Assembly: GCF_009797935.1 (NCBI RefSeq) | Contig: NZ_VOLC01000001.1 | Span: forward strand, 186,001 to 250,000 | Direction of reading: 5' to 3' | DNA from: Lunatibacter salilacus | GTDB lineage: Bacteria; Bacteroidota; Bacteroidia; Cytophagales; Cyclobacteriaceae | DNA: 64,000 bases | Shown here: piece by piece, positions 27,894 to 38,112 of the stretch | Numbering within the stretch: the first letter of the stretch is position 1 | Layout: the number at the start of each line of letters is the position of its first letter | The notes under the pieces: model-generated | Told to the model about the DNA's origin: nothing | What the model saw: only the letters and a program-made list of their open reading frames with translations | Databases searched by the model: none | Translations under genes and position numbers: made by a program

Positions 27894-29162
27894 ATGAAAT
27901 TCAACTGGATTATCTTATCAGCGCTGTTATTAACAGCAGCAAGCTTAGTTTTTTATCATTTTAAACAAGGAGCCTCTGAAGAACAAGAACTGGTAATTAT
28001 CACGGAAGAAATCATTGAAATTGAAGAAAATCTCCTTTTTGGTATCAACATCGACAATTTTGAAGTCGTAGAAGGTATCGTAGAGCGGAATCAGACATTA
28101 TCAGGAATATTGAGTCCGTTTAATGTCTCCTACCAAATGATCGATGAAATCGCCAAAAAGTCCAAGGATATCTTTGACGTCAAGAGAATCGCTTTCAACA
28201 AGAAATTTACGGTATTAACTGCTAAAGACACCCTGATGGCCCAGTATTTTATCTATGAGCCTAATCCCACGGAATTTGTGGTGTTCAAATTGGATGAGGG
28301 GGAAATCTATAAAGAAAGCCGGCCCATTGAAATCCGCAAACGGGAAATTGGCGGGACCATCACCCGATCATTGTATGTCAATATGGTGGAGTTAGGTCTA
28401 ACTCCAGATCTTATTGATCAATTTGCTGACTTGTATGGGTGGGTGGTTGACTTTCAGCGGCTTCAGGAAGGAGATAAGTTCAAAGTGATTTTTAACGAAA
28501 AATTGATAGATGATCATGTTGTAGGTATAGAAGACATTCAAGCGGCGTATTTTGAACATATGGGCGAGCCCTATCACGCTATCCCTTTCTTACAAAACGG
28601 TGAAATGTCCTACTTTGACCAGCATGGTGAAAGTTTGAAAAAGGCCTTTTTGAGGGACCCATTGAAGTTCACCCGAATCAGTTCAAGGTATAACCTAAGC
28701 CGATTCCACCCCGTGCAGAAAAGGTATAAGCCGCACCTAGGTACTGACTATGCAGCTCCTACCGGCACGGAAATCAGATCTGTTGGAGAAGGTACAGTGG
28801 TAGAAGCCGGCTATTCGGGAGGCAATGGCAACTATGTCAAAATCAAGCACAATGCCACCTATACCACCCAATACCTCCACATGTCCAAGATTGGCAGTGG
28901 CATCAAGTCAGGAACCCGTGTAAAACAGGGGCAGGTTATCGGGTATGTAGGGAGCACCGGATTGGCGACAGGTCCCCATCTTTGCTTTAGATTTTGGAAA
29001 CACGGAAAGCAAGTCGACTGGCTTAAAGAAAAAATTCCACCGGCTGAACCCATAGCAGAGGAAAACAAACTTGCATTTGCAGATGCCAAGTTACGGATAG
29101 TCCAAACGCTTGCGGCAATCCCCTATACCGATGTCACAAACCTGTTGACCGCAATGAAATAA
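27894..29162 (+). CDS. M23 family metallopeptidase (LytM-type), membrane anchored
   Basis: A 422-aa cell-envelope protein with one N-terminal signal-anchor helix (KFNWIILSALLLTAASLVFY). The central part contains an opioid-growth-factor-receptor/LysM-like Csd region (~50-260). The C-terminal peptidase M23 domain (~275-400) has the zinc ligands in HLGTDYAAP, the QYLHM segment and GPHLCFRFW, and the GxxxTGxxTGPH-like loop. Such enzymes cut peptide cross-links in peptidoglycan or activate amidases. ATG 27894 is chosen because the open frame upstream begins with TTG and lacks a leader. Confidence 0.9.
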   Translation: MKFNWIILSALLLTAASLVFYHFKQGASEEQELVIITEEIIEIEENLLFGINIDNFEVVEGIVERNQTLSGILSPFNVSYQMIDEIAKKSKDIFDVKRIAFNKKFTVLTAKDTLMAQYFIYEPNPTEFVVFKLDEGEIYKESRPIEIRKREIGGTITRSLYVNMVELGLTPDLIDQFADLYGWVVDFQRLQEGDKFKVIFNEKLIDDHVVGIEDIQAAYFEHMGEPYHAIPFLQNGEMSYFDQHGESLKKAFLRDPLKFTRISSRYNLSRFHPVQKRYKPHLGTDYAAPTGTEIRSVGEGTVVEAGYSGGNGNYVKIKHNATYTTQYLHMSKIGSGIKSGTRVKQGQVIGYVGSTGLATGPHLCFRFWKHGKQVDWLKEKIPPAEPIAEENKLAFADAKLRIVQTLAAIPYTDVTNLLTAMK

Positions 29163-29445
29163 TGCTCCTCTGAAATTCAGCTCTATCTGTGTGTCAAACT
29201 ATCACCTATAGTGTGGTGTTAAGTCAGATTTGATGAATTTCACTATCCTGTTCAAGCGAAATATAGCTTAACTAAACAACGCGCTCATTAGTAGCAGACA
29301 TCGGAAGGTAGATACTCTTTTGCATGTCAGTACGAAGGTTAAAAAAAAATAAGACGCTTAGAAAACGATACCCTGGGTAAAAAAAGCGGGAACATCTTTC
29401 AAAGATGTTCCCGCTTTTTTATTTGGTTTAAAAGTTTCGAACCTT
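29163..29445. other. Intergenic region between convergent genes
   Basis: About 280 bases with no gene. The only clear element is the 20-bp-stem bidirectional terminator at its right end; the left ~200 bases show nothing I can name. Confidence 0.6.
29380..29420. terminator. Bidirectional rho-independent terminator
   Basis: Perfect 20-base arms (29380-29399 and 29401-29420) with A-run and T-run ends and a GC-rich base. It serves both the M23 peptidase gene and the convergent OmpA-family operon. Confidence 0.92.
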
Positions 29446-31809
29446 TTACTCTTTATCCTTCATCCAATTGGAATTCAATTCAGGAAGAGAAAGCTCCGTC
29501 CTTCTGTTGATGCGGTGCATTTCAGAAGTGCAGGGTAAGGCATCACAGTCATTGATGGGTTTGGACTTGCCAAAAAACTCATAGACTATCCTGTCAGAGG
29601 CTATACCCCTACCTTCAAGGTATTTTTTTACAACCAAAGCCCGTTTCTCAGAAAGTTTTTGATTGTAATTATCCCCTCCTCTGTTATCAGTATGTCCTTT
29701 GATGGCAAGGCGCTGAGTCAGCATATTTTCCAGCATTAAGGCTACACGTTGCAAAGCTTGCTTATCCTCCGGTTTTAAATCCGCACGGTCAAAGCCAAAG
29801 TATACAGTAGGCATATCCATTGGAACTTGTATATTGGATATGTCGCAAAGATCAATCCCTTCCAACTCAGGTGGCATGTCATATGCCCTATCCTTTTCTG
29901 GGAAAGCCAATAAAATCAGTTCGGATCTCCGATTAAGCTGGTGTTCCGGCTCTGGGCAGGGAACTCCGTCTCCGCAGTCATTGACCAATTGCTCCTCTCC
30001 AAACCACTCTGAACGGACCCTCGATCTGGCCACACCAAATTGGCCTAAATAATCTCTTACTGCATTTGCCCTACGTTCACTCAATGCTTCATTATATGCA
30101 TTCGACGCACGTGCGTCAGTATGAGAACGTATAGAAATATCAATAAATGAATAGGACTTTAGCAACTCTGCCACTTTGGCAAGAATCCCTTCGGCATCTT
30201 CTCTTATGGCAGATTCATCTAAATTATAATACACCAAATCCACGTACACAGCCGTTTGATATGGAATACGGACAAGTTGATAAGTTTTGGACAACTCCTC
30301 CGCAAGAAGGTTCCTGGTTGTCAACTGATTGTCTTTTAAAGCGAAATAACCACTTTTTCGTATGACTACTTCAAAATCAGCATCGGGTGCAAGTTCAGCA
30401 CTGAAGAATCCTTTTCCATCTTGGGAAGTCTCCCTGTTAACCCGGTCTTTGCCTTCCATTAGCAGAATTTCCAATTGACCATCTATCAGCTCTCCATCAC
30501 ATCCCTGCACTCGGGCCTGAAATCTTTTATATAGCTCCGCCATCAGGAAAATGTCATCCAAGCCCCGGCTTTCAGGTCTGTTTGAAGCTAAATAGACATC
30601 TCCCTCACCAGAGAAATACAAGCCAAAATCATCTTGAGGAGAGTTGTAGGGAATTCCCAGATTTTTTACTCCGCGAAAATCCCCATTTTCCAGATGAGAC
30701 ACGAACATGTCCAATCCACCTAGACCAATATGCCCGTCCGAAGAAAAATAGAATTTGTTTTCATTCAGGTAAGGATCCCTTTCGTTTCCTGGAGTGTTAA
30801 CTACAGCACCCAAATTAACCGGATCACCGAATTTCATGTCTTCATCATAGGAAACATAATAGAGGTCATACCCACCCTGTCCACCTTCCATATTGGAAGA
30901 AAAGTAAACCCGCTTGGCTTGTTCGTCCACAAAGGGTGAAATCACCCCATAGTCAGTGGCGGAGTTAACGGGAAAGGCTGTGTAATCTGTCATCTTTCCG
31001 GCATCATCCAACTGACTGAAATACACCTCGGGATAAACATCATAATTTTTAGACTTCTTTATGGCTCTAGTTACCGTATAGAACACCACAGGCTTCGATT
31101 CCATAAAAAAGGGATCTGCCAAGTGAAATACATCCGGAACTGGGGAAACATACTCTTCTACAGCTCCTTCCGAATTTACTTTATAGATTCCCAAAAAATC
31201 CCTTCCAGTAAAATCAGCTTTGCGGTTATAATACTTATGCCCCTTATCGATTCGAATGGCCCGCTTTATGGGAAGAGCCGCAGTGCCTCTATCCGAAGAA
31301 AAGTACGTATTGCCTCGGTTATCTTTCGTCATTCCGAATTCAGAACTTGCGGTATTGATCGCTGGCACATTTACCATCTCGGCATTTGAAGGATGGGTGT
31401 ACCAGTGCCTTAGTGAATCAAGCTGAAGGTGCTCAATAGGTCCCGACTGCCTACCCCGTAGCGAATCCAAAGCAGATTTTACCTCCTCCAAATTCCCCAC
31501 TTGGTTGGCACCGGCGATGTAAAACAGGACATCATCAGCATCCGCTTCGTCAAATGAGGCGGCATTTTTCCGCCATTGATAAATCTTTTGGTAATCCCTG
31601 AGCTTACTATACGCTTCTGCTGCACCCACGGCAGCCTGATAAGTTGGCTTCCTTGAATAGGCTTTTTCAAATCCCTGTCCCGCTTCCAAGTAGTTTCCCT
31701 GCTCCAGTTTGTGGTCAGCATATCTCAATAGTCCTTTTTGACTGTAAGCATTCCAAGAAAAGGTAGCTGAAAGGGCCAATACGGCTATCAGTGTAAAAAT
31801 CTTTTTCAT
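29446..31809 (-). CDS. OmpA-family protein with TPR, PD40 repeats and two OmpA domains
   Basis: A 787-aa envelope protein of the type paired with PorP/SprF in T9SS and gliding loci. After a signal peptide come TPR-like repeats (~25-110), WD40/PD40-like beta-propeller blades (~150-420; FSSDRGTAALP, YFSSNMEGGQGGYDLYYVS, FSSDGHIGLGGLDMFVS) and a carboxypeptidase-regulatory-like segment. Two consecutive OmpA peptidoglycan-binding domains follow: SHTDARASNAYNEALSERRA and KGHTDNRGGDNYNQKLSEKRA. One OmpA domain is the norm, so the tandem pair is notable. Start 31809 lies 2 bp after the PorP/SprF stop; the in-frame ATG at 31821 overlaps it. Confidence 0.9.
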   Translation of the reverse strand: MKKIFTLIAVLALSATFSWNAYSQKGLLRYADHKLEQGNYLEAGQGFEKAYSRKPTYQAAVGAAEAYSKLRDYQKIYQWRKNAASFDEADADDVLFYIAGANQVGNLEEVKSALDSLRGRQSGPIEHLQLDSLRHWYTHPSNAEMVNVPAINTASSEFGMTKDNRGNTYFSSDRGTAALPIKRAIRIDKGHKYYNRKADFTGRDFLGIYKVNSEGAVEEYVSPVPDVFHLADPFFMESKPVVFYTVTRAIKKSKNYDVYPEVYFSQLDDAGKMTDYTAFPVNSATDYGVISPFVDEQAKRVYFSSNMEGGQGGYDLYYVSYDEDMKFGDPVNLGAVVNTPGNERDPYLNENKFYFSSDGHIGLGGLDMFVSHLENGDFRGVKNLGIPYNSPQDDFGLYFSGEGDVYLASNRPESRGLDDIFLMAELYKRFQARVQGCDGELIDGQLEILLMEGKDRVNRETSQDGKGFFSAELAPDADFEVVIRKSGYFALKDNQLTTRNLLAEELSKTYQLVRIPYQTAVYVDLVYYNLDESAIREDAEGILAKVAELLKSYSFIDISIRSHTDARASNAYNEALSERRANAVRDYLGQFGVARSRVRSEWFGEEQLVNDCGDGVPCPEPEHQLNRRSELILLAFPEKDRAYDMPPELEGIDLCDISNIQVPMDMPTVYFGFDRADLKPEDKQALQRVALMLENMLTQRLAIKGHTDNRGGDNYNQKLSEKRALVVKKYLEGRGIASDRIVYEFFGKSKPINDCDALPCTSEMHRINRRTELSLPELNSNWMKDKE

Positions 31810-31811
31810 AT

Positions 31812-32786
31812 CTAGAACCATCTGGGGTTTTTCATAGTGACTTTTCTGGGTGCGATGTAATAGCCGATGGAAAATTCATGTGAATTGTTCCTGAGACCAC
31901 TCAATACATTGGTTTGTAAATCGTAGGCATATCCCAGCCTTAAATTGTCCAATGCAAACAGCTCCATAATAAATGCAACGGCATTTCTATTACTAAGATT
32001 GGCCGGTAATAATTCCTGTCCAACTTTCACATTGGTCCTGTAGGATGCTCCAACCCATAACCTCTCCATAAACAATAGCATGGCATTAAGATCAACGTTG
32101 CTAGGCCCTACGTTGGCATGCCTTACCAAAAATGAAGGTTTGAAAGTCACCGCATCAGAGAGTGGGATCAATCCTCCGGCAGTGAGGTAATAGTGCACAT
32201 CATGGTAGGCCAGCGAAATCGCCTCATCTGCCAATTTGTTTCTCCCGACTAAATTATAGGCACTAATTCCCGCATAGAATGATGGCATATGGAAAAATAC
32301 CCCTGTATTCAGGTTGGGGGTAAAGATATTCACCACCCCCTGAGGCACATCGATATCATCCGGATTGTTGGGGTTAAACATGGTTCCGTCTATGGCATAT
32401 TCAACTACCCCACCACTTGCTCCAAAGCCCAAGAAAGATTCCGATCCAGTCTGTATTCGATAGGCATATGATATCATAGCTCCATTGGTTTTGGCAGGTC
32501 CCATCTGGTCGGATAAAAATGAGGCTCCAAACCCCATCCTTCCTTCATTGGCACTGAAATCCGCAGTCACTGTAAAGGTAGTGGGTGCTCCGGGAAAATC
32601 CACCCATTGGCTTCTATATGTAGATTGCAAATAATGCTCTCCTTTATAGCCCGCATATCCCGGATTAATATGGAGTCCATTGAACATGTATTGGCTGAAC
32701 TGCGGGAGCTGCTGCCCGTGGACATTTTCCCCTGCTGTAATTGCTAGCAGCCATACAATGCCTAAAATTCTAAAAGTGCGTTTCAT
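31812..32786 (-). CDS. PorP/SprF family type IX secretion membrane protein
   Basis: A 324-aa outer-membrane beta-barrel with a signal peptide ending HGQQ and the family start LPQFSQYMFNGLHINPGYAG. It ends with barrel strands (HEFSIGYYIAPRKVTMKNPRWF). SprF-like proteins are needed for secretion or surface attachment of type B T9SS cargo encoded next door. Here the cargo lies directly upstream and the OmpA-like partner 2 bp downstream, which supports a single functional cassette. Confidence 0.93.
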   Translation of the reverse strand: MKRTFRILGIVWLLAITAGENVHGQQLPQFSQYMFNGLHINPGYAGYKGEHYLQSTYRSQWVDFPGAPTTFTVTADFSANEGRMGFGASFLSDQMGPAKTNGAMISYAYRIQTGSESFLGFGASGGVVEYAIDGTMFNPNNPDDIDVPQGVVNIFTPNLNTGVFFHMPSFYAGISAYNLVGRNKLADEAISLAYHDVHYYLTAGGLIPLSDAVTFKPSFLVRHANVGPSNVDLNAMLLFMERLWVGASYRTNVKVGQELLPANLSNRNAVAFIMELFALDNLRLGYAYDLQTNVLSGLRNNSHEFSIGYYIAPRKVTMKNPRWF

Positions 32787-32893
32787 TCATCTGTATTTTT
32801 TCGTTCGCTATCCAAAAGCAATCCTAAAAGACAAGCAAATCACCGGAATCGAATTTCTGCCCGACTGGTGCTTGTCCTGATCACTCTATTTTC

Positions 32894-35833
32894 TTACTTA
32901 ATTACCTGAACCCAACCTTTAAATGTCTGCTCATTTCCTGCCGAGTCTTGCGTGGTCAAAACATAGAAGTATGATCCCCCTGTAAGTCCCTCTGCTGACC
33001 AATTATTAGCATAATTGTCCTGTTCAAACACATGATCACCGTATCTGTTGAAGATAGTCAGCTTATTGCTCGCAAACCTTCCTATACCGTTAATGACAAA
33101 CTGATCATTTTTACCATCCAGCCTGCCTGGAGTTATCACATTAGGTATAAAGAAGGCTCTGATTTGGTTAGTATCCGTTGCCGCTGCTCCCGGGGACACT
33201 AACACCTGATCATCCGGTACGGAAAGGCTTGCCGTATTAGTTACTGGCCCGGCTTGTAGGGCACGTACCTGAATGACAAAGGTAAGCGAACTCCCAGCTG
33301 CCAAGGATGGAATAGTCCAAGATATCGCATTTCCGTTTACCGTAGGAGTACCGTCAAATCCGGAAGAGGAGAATGATACGTATTCCACGTTACTTGGCAA
33401 GTTGTCCGTGACAAGTATTTGATTGGCTTCGGTAGTTCCGGAATTGGTGACTTCTATTTCATATTCAAAATCATTTCCCTCGAATATCTCAATGCCAAAA
33501 GAAGTTTTGGAGATTGCAATATCTACTCCCCTCTGTCCGATTACTACCGGAGATGCCGTTACTTCATCCGTATAGGGTCCGATGGCAATCTGAGCCGAAT
33601 TCACGAATTGTCCAGGAGCCGTTGCCATTGTTTCTATAATAATAGAAGAAGAACCTCCTGCGGGAATGCTCGCAATCTCCCAAGTATCAGAAGAGATCGG
33701 CTCCGGGTTGGCAGATAAAAACATAAATCCAGAAGGCAATGCATCAGTTACAGTAACGTCCACCAAATCAAAAACTGAATTATTGGTTAATTCTATAGTA
33801 TAGGTAAGCATACTACCGACTTGTATCTCTGTAAGATCGGTTGTCTTGGCTAACTCCAACAGAATAGGTCTAACTGTTATTCTTACAATTGCCGTATCAC
33901 ATATTAATCGGTCAGTCCCATCACAAACCTCATAAGTAAACTCGTCCTCCCCAAAGAAATTGTCGTTAGGCGTATAGGTAACAGTTCCATCGGAATTAAC
34001 AACTGTTGTTCCATTCAATGGGTTAACAGTGATTGTAAGGGTTTCTGGGTCGAGGGATCCTACGGCAATATCATCGTTAATCAGAACTTCGATATTCACC
34101 GATTCATTTTGATTGGTGACAGCGTTGTCATCGACAACAAAGATATTAGGGTTAACTAACTCGAATGTTATAAGTCCCTGATCTCTGTTAAGTGGATTAA
34201 CGGTTTCGACAATATCATATTCAAGCGTATAGATTCCAACGGGAAGGTCAACAGGTAGCGTTAGAATACCGTCTCGCGATAGGGTTACACCTGTAAGTCC
34301 AGCCGAATCAGTTAATTCAGCAAAAACCCTAGTTTTATCCACAGGCTCGTTGTTAAGTAAATCGTTGTCCAAAACATTTCCAATCTGACCACCTCTAGTC
34401 ACATTAATCATCCCAAAATCATCATCTACTGCTGTGATAACAGTTTCATTCACAAAAACGGTAACAGTAGCCTGGTCGCATTTTACGGGATTCGCCCTAT
34501 CACAGATTTGATATACTAAGGTGTAAGTCCCACTGGGAACTCCCTCTGCTACATCTACTGATCCGTCAGCATTTAGGGTTAATATACCATTAGTTGCATT
34601 GGTTACTTCAGTTAAAATCAACTCATCCACAGTGGTGGGAAGAAGGTTCAAAGAATCATTGTCTATTACATTAACCGCATTCTCAAGTCCAAAACTATCA
34701 TCAAGACTAACGTTGTCATCATAGGCGTAAGGCCGGTATTCAATAACCTGCACACTGACCGTAGCTCTGGAGACTTCTCCTTCCCCAGTTCTTACTTCGT
34801 AAACCATCTTGTAGAGTCCCGGCTCTGTATTCGGCGGAACATCCACATCCCCGTTGGGATTAAGAATTAGGGTATTATTCGGAAATGGTTCAACAATGGT
34901 CAATTGGACATCAATAGGGTTTAACGCAAAACCGTTCAGTTCATCATTCTCGAAAATATTTACTACTGCATCTTCCCCGGTCTCAGAGTTAACCCTAAAG
35001 GCAAAATCAGAGGCTGCAAACAACGCGTTCACAAAAAACACCATTTTACCATCCGGCTCGTCGACGCTGATTACCCGAATCCCGTGAATGGGTTCCTGAG
35101 ATTCAAAAATCATGGGAGAAAAAAGAACTAAAAACTGGGTTTGAGTTGGTATATTCGTAATGTGATTCACTCCTGTATCCCATTGCCAACCTCTCACCTG
35201 GATAATTTTGGCTCCAGGAATTGGATCCCCGTTTGCTCGAAGAGCTATAAAATCAGTCGCTGAGTTACCATTTCTTTCTGTGTAAAGAAGAAATCCCGAT
35301 GTGATTACTTGGTCAGCCCACATTAAATCGGCAAAAGCTTCGCCTGCTGGTATAGATGGTTGAGCACCAATATCCCAATAAGATCGTAGATCAGGAGACG
35401 AAACAACTTCCTCAAAGCCGGCTAAAAAATCAGGGCTCCGGTGGCTTATGATCTCATCGTCAAATTTAACAATTTGTACCCTAGCTGGTTCTATTTCCTG
35501 AGAACCCAACAATGGGTTAAGCCTAGTCACCGTAGGCCTCCGGGTAGTTGCAAAAATTTTCCTCCCATCATTCGTCTCCAGCGATTTGATAAGTACGCGG
35601 GAGTCAAATGGAGCAGGATTCACATTCCCAGTTGGAGATGTCTGGACAATTTCTACTCCGTCGACATCCAGTGTCAACCTTTCGATGAGTAAATTATTCT
35701 CCGTGGCTGTGACAGTTACAGTTTGAGCCTGTAGATCTGTCATTACTAGAAGCCCACAAGCAATAAAAAGGTAAATTACTCGTTTTATGTTCATTAAAAA
35801 AGTGCTTCCAGAGGTCTTGTAATTTTTCTTCAT
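32894..35833 (-). CDS. Large T9SS type B cargo protein with DUF11 and Ig-like repeats
   Basis: A ~979-aa secreted surface protein. The leader is long (MKKNYKTSGSTFLMNIKRV... to LQAQ); ATG 35794 is an alternative start. An N-terminal globular region (~40-280) is followed by four cadherin/Big_9-like repeats marked by NDELNG, DNDSLN, DNDLLN and NDDIAV, and by two DUF11 repeats (LAKTTDLTEIQVGSMLTY; ISKTSFGIEIFEGNDFEY). The C-terminal type B sorting domain is FIPNVITPGRLDGKNDQF, NRYGDHVFEQ and the GGSYFYVLT strand. It is probably an adhesin or motility-related protein exported with the downstream SprF-like protein. Confidence 0.92.
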   Translation of the reverse strand: MKKNYKTSGSTFLMNIKRVIYLFIACGLLVMTDLQAQTVTVTATENNLLIERLTLDVDGVEIVQTSPTGNVNPAPFDSRVLIKSLETNDGRKIFATTRRPTVTRLNPLLGSQEIEPARVQIVKFDDEIISHRSPDFLAGFEEVVSSPDLRSYWDIGAQPSIPAGEAFADLMWADQVITSGFLLYTERNGNSATDFIALRANGDPIPGAKIIQVRGWQWDTGVNHITNIPTQTQFLVLFSPMIFESQEPIHGIRVISVDEPDGKMVFFVNALFAASDFAFRVNSETGEDAVVNIFENDELNGFALNPIDVQLTIVEPFPNNTLILNPNGDVDVPPNTEPGLYKMVYEVRTGEGEVSRATVSVQVIEYRPYAYDDNVSLDDSFGLENAVNVIDNDSLNLLPTTVDELILTEVTNATNGILTLNADGSVDVAEGVPSGTYTLVYQICDRANPVKCDQATVTVFVNETVITAVDDDFGMINVTRGGQIGNVLDNDLLNNEPVDKTRVFAELTDSAGLTGVTLSRDGILTLPVDLPVGIYTLEYDIVETVNPLNRDQGLITFELVNPNIFVVDDNAVTNQNESVNIEVLINDDIAVGSLDPETLTITVNPLNGTTVVNSDGTVTYTPNDNFFGEDEFTYEVCDGTDRLICDTAIVRITVRPILLELAKTTDLTEIQVGSMLTYTIELTNNSVFDLVDVTVTDALPSGFMFLSANPEPISSDTWEIASIPAGGSSSIIIETMATAPGQFVNSAQIAIGPYTDEVTASPVVIGQRGVDIAISKTSFGIEIFEGNDFEYEIEVTNSGTTEANQILVTDNLPSNVEYVSFSSSGFDGTPTVNGNAISWTIPSLAAGSSLTFVIQVRALQAGPVTNTASLSVPDDQVLVSPGAAATDTNQIRAFFIPNVITPGRLDGKNDQFVINGIGRFASNKLTIFNRYGDHVFEQDNYANNWSAEGLTGGSYFYVLTTQDSAGNEQTFKGWVQVIK

Positions 35834-35857
35834 ACCTTTACTTATTCGTAAAAACAT

Positions 35858-36169
35858 TTGTTTGATTTGCGCTGTAAATTGCTAATCAAACACCTAAAAT
35901 ATTATTAAAATCGATAATTGCCATGATGTAAACCATCCTAAAAAGGTGTAATCAAGTTACATCAATGTAAACATACACATTTTTTTTAAAATCGTGGACA
36001 ATAAAGGGGGACAGAATATTTTTATATTCTGTCCCCCTACCATCTCCCATCTATTCCCTACTGCACAATTCTAACTCCTTTCAATAATCAGATGAGAAGG
36101 CCTCTTTATTGTTTCAATTAAAAAGAATCCATTCCACCTTCACTAATCACGCAAACAACCTTTAACTAA
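35858..36169. other. Intergenic region upstream of the T9SS cassette
   Basis: About 310 AT-rich bases without a gene. It should carry the promoter of the cargo-SprF-OmpA cassette, but I see no convincing TTG/TAnnTTTG pair. A strong hairpin lies at 36005-36038. Confidence 0.55.
36005..36038 (-). terminator. Hairpin, probable terminator of the LruC-domain operon
   Basis: Perfect 15-base arms (36005-36019 and 36024-36038) with a T4 loop, about 130 bp past the LruC-domain gene stop. The T-run after the stem is poor, so factor-assisted termination or RNA stability is also possible. Confidence 0.6.
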
Positions 36170-37672
36170 CTATTTGATATTTAGTAATGCTTCACTATTT
36201 CTGTATCCTGACTTATCCAGATACCAATCTTCATATTGGCTACCGTTAGATTTTACCCATTCGGTAAACTTTACGTATCCTTTGTTAAAATTATATCCCT
36301 CTTTCAAGTAGGGAATGTTTTCTGTCACATCCAAAGCCCAGGGAAGATTTCCATTTTTACTTCGGTACATACTTTTCGCTCCTTCACTGGAAGAATCATC
36401 TGCTGTTCCAAATAGACTCTTATCAACCAAAGCTGTGGGCTGTTTACCAGGAAGATGTATTTCATATCCTCTCTTTTGGTTGGCTATTAGGAAGGGGTTA
36501 AAATTGTCATAACCAATCTCTGTCAAATAAACCGGACCTCCTTTACCAACTTCACCATCCTTTTTGAATCTAATGACAATCTGCTGCAAATTAATTTCTT
36601 GAAACGGGCCCCCCGGAGTTGTATTTACTCCAGTTGTTCCTTGGCCTAAATGAGGCAGCACATTGTAAACATCATCATAAGCAATCACAGTGACGTATTT
36701 TGTCTCTGACTCCAACCCATTTTCATCAAATTTATGAATAGAGCCGCCTTTAATTTTTGTTCCTTCTACTTCGATTACTTTCGATGGGTCAATGCCGGTG
36801 AATTCAATACCAAAACCGTTTCTATATCCAGCACCAGCAGCTCTAGTTCTAAGATCTACAATTACTTCCACTATTTCTCCTTTCGCATCCGTGACCCGGT
36901 TGATACTGTAATCTACCACCAAGTCGTTGAAATCATAATCCCCCAAGGATGGCCATAAATCTTCAAACATTAGGGTACTGAAATCTTTGGCTGGAAAATA
37001 GTTGTTATATGCTCTGTATTTGTCATTTGGATAGTCGTCCTCTTCATCAATCACACCGTCTCCATCGCTGTCAGGCTGCGTTTCTTCCAAAGGTTTACAA
37101 GCATTTGAGGGATCCGCACTGTATTTGCCGGGAATCTTTAGGTTGTCTAAACCAGCACGGGCAGAACCTCCCGAACCTACAAAACTGATGAAAATCTTAT
37201 GCGGTGTGCCTATAATTTCCTCAGGTATTTTTATGCTGACCTCGTGAATGGTGGTTTGTTTATTAATCGGATTTGGAAAATCAAACTTATCAAACTCCAC
37301 CGCGGCTCCGTGGCCATGATCCGTTTCGTTTGCATCATAGGGGATATACTGAATTAAAATATCCCTATTGCCCCCCGCTTCACCGTCAAGCCTTGTTTTG
37401 AAGGTTATCGAGCCAGCCTCCAACAACATCCATGGAGACGTGATCCAAGCTGCTGTATTACTTTTGTTTGTCAATTGATTTGTTCGGAAACTGAAACTTC
37501 CATCAATTAATGTGGACGAATTGTTACTTACTGAAATCCCACCCATTGACCAGCACTTCGCAAAGTAAACATCCCGGTTTCCCTCCTCAGCATCTGCAGT
37601 CAGAAAATTTTGAGCAAAACTTGCAGCGCCTGAAAAAAACGACGCAAATAGTATTATAAATAGCTTTTTCAT
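36170..37672 (-). CDS. LruC domain-containing secreted protein
   Basis: A 500-aa exported protein with signal peptide MKKLFIILFASFFSGAASFAQ. An N-terminal jelly-roll-like region (~25-190) precedes an acidic stretch DSDGDGVIDEEDDYPND, a thrombospondin-type-3-like calcium-binding motif. The LruC domain follows (~230-480; MFEDLWPSLGDYDFNDLVVDY, then RAAGAGYRNGFGIEFTG, and LPWALDV). LruC was named in Leptospira; Bacteroidetes have many of unknown role. It is followed after 20 bp, upstream in the operon, by a small lipoprotein gene that would be translated first. Confidence 0.88.
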   Translation of the reverse strand: MKKLFIILFASFFSGAASFAQNFLTADAEEGNRDVYFAKCWSMGGISVSNNSSTLIDGSFSFRTNQLTNKSNTAAWITSPWMLLEAGSITFKTRLDGEAGGNRDILIQYIPYDANETDHGHGAAVEFDKFDFPNPINKQTTIHEVSIKIPEEIIGTPHKIFISFVGSGGSARAGLDNLKIPGKYSADPSNACKPLEETQPDSDGDGVIDEEDDYPNDKYRAYNNYFPAKDFSTLMFEDLWPSLGDYDFNDLVVDYSINRVTDAKGEIVEVIVDLRTRAAGAGYRNGFGIEFTGIDPSKVIEVEGTKIKGGSIHKFDENGLESETKYVTVIAYDDVYNVLPHLGQGTTGVNTTPGGPFQEINLQQIVIRFKKDGEVGKGGPVYLTEIGYDNFNPFLIANQKRGYEIHLPGKQPTALVDKSLFGTADDSSSEGAKSMYRSKNGNLPWALDVTENIPYLKEGYNFNKGYVKFTEWVKSNGSQYEDWYLDKSGYRNSEALLNIK

Positions 37673-37692
37673 TTTATTTTTTTTTAAAAATG

Positions 37693-38112
37693 TTATTTAA
37701 TGTCACTGTTATCTATTTCCACTACATAATCAAAAACTACCTTTTGGTTTTTGATATCCTGTGTCTTTTCCAATGTACCATAGACCATTTTGATTTGGCT
37801 AACATGGTTTGGCAGAGAAAATCGAAGCGTAAGATCGTCTTTTATGTTATGGGAATTGGCATAGAATATATCTCCATCTGCCGTTTTTAAGGTAAGTCTT
37901 CGAGAGATGTCTACAGGGAGCGTCAGCCCATTTAATTTAATCTCCACCGACTTCGTAGTAGCCCACTCAAATGTAGGACTGGCTACAAGCGTGGACACAC
38001 CATCCTCCAATATAGGTTTGTCTTCAATAGCTTCCGGTAAACAGGAAGGTAGCATTGCAAGAAGCAGTAAGCCTACTATTCCATTCCAAAAATTATTCAT
38101 TGCCTTTTTCAT
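37693..38112 (-). CDS. Small lipoprotein upstream of the LruC-domain gene
   Basis: A 139-aa protein from ATG 38112 with lipobox LLLLAMLPSC. The mature part is probably beta-rich (SVEIKLNGLTLPVDISRRLTLKTADG). The overall pattern recalls DUF4397/DUF4842-like companion lipoproteins, but I cannot name a family. It is the first gene of a two-gene unit with the LruC-domain protein, 20 bp apart. The open frame continues to 38166 without a leader, so the later start is preferred. Confidence 0.7.
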   Translation of the reverse strand: MKKAMNNFWNGIVGLLLLAMLPSCLPEAIEDKPILEDGVSTLVASPTFEWATTKSVEIKLNGLTLPVDISRRLTLKTADGDIFYANSHNIKDDLTLRFSLPNHVSQIKMVYGTLEKTQDIKNQKVVFDYVVEIDNSDIK

